Shown here: positions 62,650 to 64,000 of the stretch, piece after piece
Numbering within the stretch: the stretch's first letter is position 1
Layout: each line of letters opens with the position of its first letter
Source of the DNA: Corynebacterium maris DSM 45190
Lineage (GTDB): Bacteria > Actinomycetota > Actinomycetes > Mycobacteriales > Mycobacteriaceae
Reading direction: 5' to 3'
Length of the DNA: 64,000 bases
NCBI RefSeq assembly: GCF_000442645.1
Contig: NC_021915.1
Span: 1-64,000 of the forward strand
Made by a program: the position numbers and the translations under genes
Notes under the pieces: model-generated
Database searches by the model: none
What the model was told of the DNA's origin: nothing
Seen by the model: the letters and a program-made list of their open reading frames with translations, nothing else

Positions 62650-62818
62650 GCGCTCATAATGCCATGAAAAGCCGGCCCGCGATAACGGGAGCGTCGAATA
62701 CATTTAGCTTGTGGTCCTCTTCCTGCCGGCGACGTCGGCGAGCAGGCCGGTGACCATGCTGACGGCCACGGAGAACGTCAAGGAGAGACGGCGGCCAGGT
62801 TGATGGGGGACCGGTCCG
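62650..62818. other. Intergenic region between the secreted-protein and M20 peptidase genes
   Basis: 169 bp. The minus-strand frame ending at 62702 (RRLSLTFSVAVSMVTGLL, then a TAA) looks protein-like over about 30 codons but has no start, so it may be a gene remnant. Confidence 0.4.
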
Positions 62819-64000
62819 TTACGCCCCCACAAACTTCGTCACCAGCGACTCATACGCCGCCACGGTCAGCGCCAGATCCTCGAGGTGCAGGTGCTCGTCG
62901 TGGGAGTGCAGCTGGCCGTTGGCTTCCGCCATGGTGCGCTCCTTGGCGTGCAGCGCGAAGCCGTAGCCGACCCCGCCGAGGCGACGGCCGAAGCGCAGGT
63001 CGGAGCCGCCGGTGGCGTAGACGGGGACGATCGCGGCGGCGGGGAAGAATTCCCCGGCGGTCTCCACGATGGCCTCCCACAGCGGGCCGGACGCGGGAGA
63101 GACGGCCGGCGGCTCGGAGATCAGGTATTGGATGTCGACCTCCTCGGCCAGATCGCCCAGGGCGTCGCGCAGCAGCGCGTCCACGTCTTCTTGGCTGGTG
63201 CCCGGCGCGGGGCGGACGTCCATCTCCAGCCAGGCGGTCGAGGGCAGCACGTTGATTGCCCCGCCGGCGTGCAGCACGGTCTGGGAGATCGTGGTGTGCG
63301 AGGCGGCGTGCGCGTAGGCCGCCAGGTCGCCGAAGGCGTGGTAGTCGCCGGTGCCCTCAATCAGGGCCTGCTCCGTGGCCGGGTCGAAGCGGAAGGCCTG
63401 GACGAAGCCTTCCCACGTCTTATCTGAGGTCACCGGGATCTTTGCGTCGGCGATGCGGCGGGCGACTTCGGCGATCTTAACCACGGCGAAGTCTTTGCCG
63501 AAGGGGGTGGAGCCGTGGCCCGCGTCCCCGGAGACGACCAGGCGGCGCTGGGCGGCGCCCTTTTCGCCGACGTTGAAGGCGATGGCGTCGGAGCCGTCGG
63601 TCGTCGGCAAGTGGGAGCCGCCGGTCTCCGACAGCATGTTCTTCCAGGAGAACGCGTCGGGCAGGTTCTCGGAGATCCACTTCGCGCCCAGGCCGCCGCG
63701 GGCCTCCTCGTCGGCGAGCCCGACGAAGGTCAGCGTGCCGCGCGGGCGGCCGTTACGGGCGACCTCGCGGGTGACGGCGGCCATGGTGGCGGTGATGAAC
63801 AGCATGTCGACGGTGCCGCGGCCGTAGAGCTTGCCGTCGATGATCTCGGCGCCGAAGGGGTCGACGGTCCACTTCGCCGAATCCACCGGCACCACGTCCG
63901 TGTGGCCGAGCAGCGTCAGCGGCTCCGCCGCCGGATCGGTGCCCGGCACCGTGAACACCACGCTGACGCGGCCCGGGTGCGGCTCGATGCGCTGGACCTC
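62819..64000 (-). CDS. M20-family metallopeptidase, 5' part outside window
   Basis: At least 393 residues of an M20 dipeptidase/carboxypeptidase; the frame is open to the right edge, so the N-terminus is missing. Metal motifs are LGHTDVVPVD, KLYGRGTVDM, and LADEEARGGLGAKW with the catalytic Glu pair. A dimerisation insert with HGSTPFGKDFAVVKI and a C-terminal HSHDEHL motif follow. The family removes acyl or peptide groups from amino acids. The TAA stop is at 62819-62821. Confidence 0.92.
   Translation of the reverse strand, partial: EVQRIEPHPGRVSVVFTVPGTDPAAEPLTLLGHTDVVPVDSAKWTVDPFGAEIIDGKLYGRGTVDMLFITATMAAVTREVARNGRPRGTLTFVGLADEEARGGLGAKWISENLPDAFSWKNMLSETGGSHLPTTDGSDAIAFNVGEKGAAQRRLVVSGDAGHGSTPFGKDFAVVKIAEVARRIADAKIPVTSDKTWEGFVQAFRFDPATEQALIEGTGDYHAFGDLAAYAHAASHTTISQTVLHAGGAINVLPSTAWLEMDVRPAPGTSQEDVDALLRDALGDLAEEVDIQYLISEPPAVSPASGPLWEAIVETAGEFFPAAAIVPVYATGGSDLRFGRRLGGVGYGFALHAKERTMAEANGQLHSHDEHLHLEDLALTVAAYESLVTKFVGA

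Overview
This is a chromosome segment of a high-GC actinobacterium, almost certainly a Corynebacterium, beginning at the first base of dnaA. The call rests on the order dnaA-oriC-dnaN-recF-DUF721-gyrB-gyrA-DUF3566-tRNA-Ile-tRNA-Ala, on a cell-wall signalling block (crgA, then pknB-pknA-pbpA-rodA-pstP-fhaB-fhaA), and on a WhiB protein and short secreted proteins typical of the group. I cannot name the species.

Layout. 1-13.2 kb: replication initiation and DNA gyrase, with a secreted protein, a DUF6918 protein and a small toxin-antitoxin pair between gyrB and gyrA. 13.3-22.1 kb: two tRNAs, a GDSL lipoprotein, small unknowns, panBC, an ABC ATPase, an AroE-like dehydrogenase, a membrane-anchored protein, cyclophilin and rhomboid protease. 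22.1-22.5 kb: a gene-free stretch with a second dense cluster of DnaA boxes. 22.6-32.1 kb: crgA and the minus-strand Ser/Thr kinase / peptidoglycan synthesis operon. 32.3-33.5 kb: tRNA-Leu followed by a Phd/RelE-like toxin-antitoxin pair. 33.8-43.9 kb: accessory region with an aromatic-ring monooxygenase and its AraC regulator, two luciferase-like oxidoreductases, a CGNR regulator, a deletion scar joining the remains of a divergent regulator/hydrolase pair, an S41 peptidase, a FUSC membrane protein, and two paralogous proteins built from an LHxKLD repeat. 44-54 kb: fasciclin lipoprotein, FMN reductase, ferritin, M23 peptidase, a CDF-type transporter coupled to a short solute-binding lipoprotein, a GCS2 ligase, a parS-like site, DUF1707, a possible HTH protein, WhiB and Lrp genes. 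54.4-64 kb: panD, a TetR/DHA2 efflux operon, a sulfonate/nitrate-type ABC transporter divergent from an OsmC/acyl-CoA-dehydrogenase-like pair, a secreted protein and an M20 peptidase that runs off the window.

How the parts fit. The left end is the origin-proximal replication region; the DnaA boxes at 1.7-2.0 kb and 22.1-22.4 kb and the parS-like site at 51.4 kb suit initiation control and ParB-dependent segregation. The kinases, phosphatase, FHA proteins, CrgA, RodA and PbpA form a phospho-regulated elongation/division module. PanB, PanC and PanD supply pantothenate from two loci. The most unusual material is the second DnaA-box cluster, the LHxKLD repeat paralogues, the Fic/Doc-like toxin lacking the catalytic histidine, and the coupled solute-binding lipoprotein / CDF pair.
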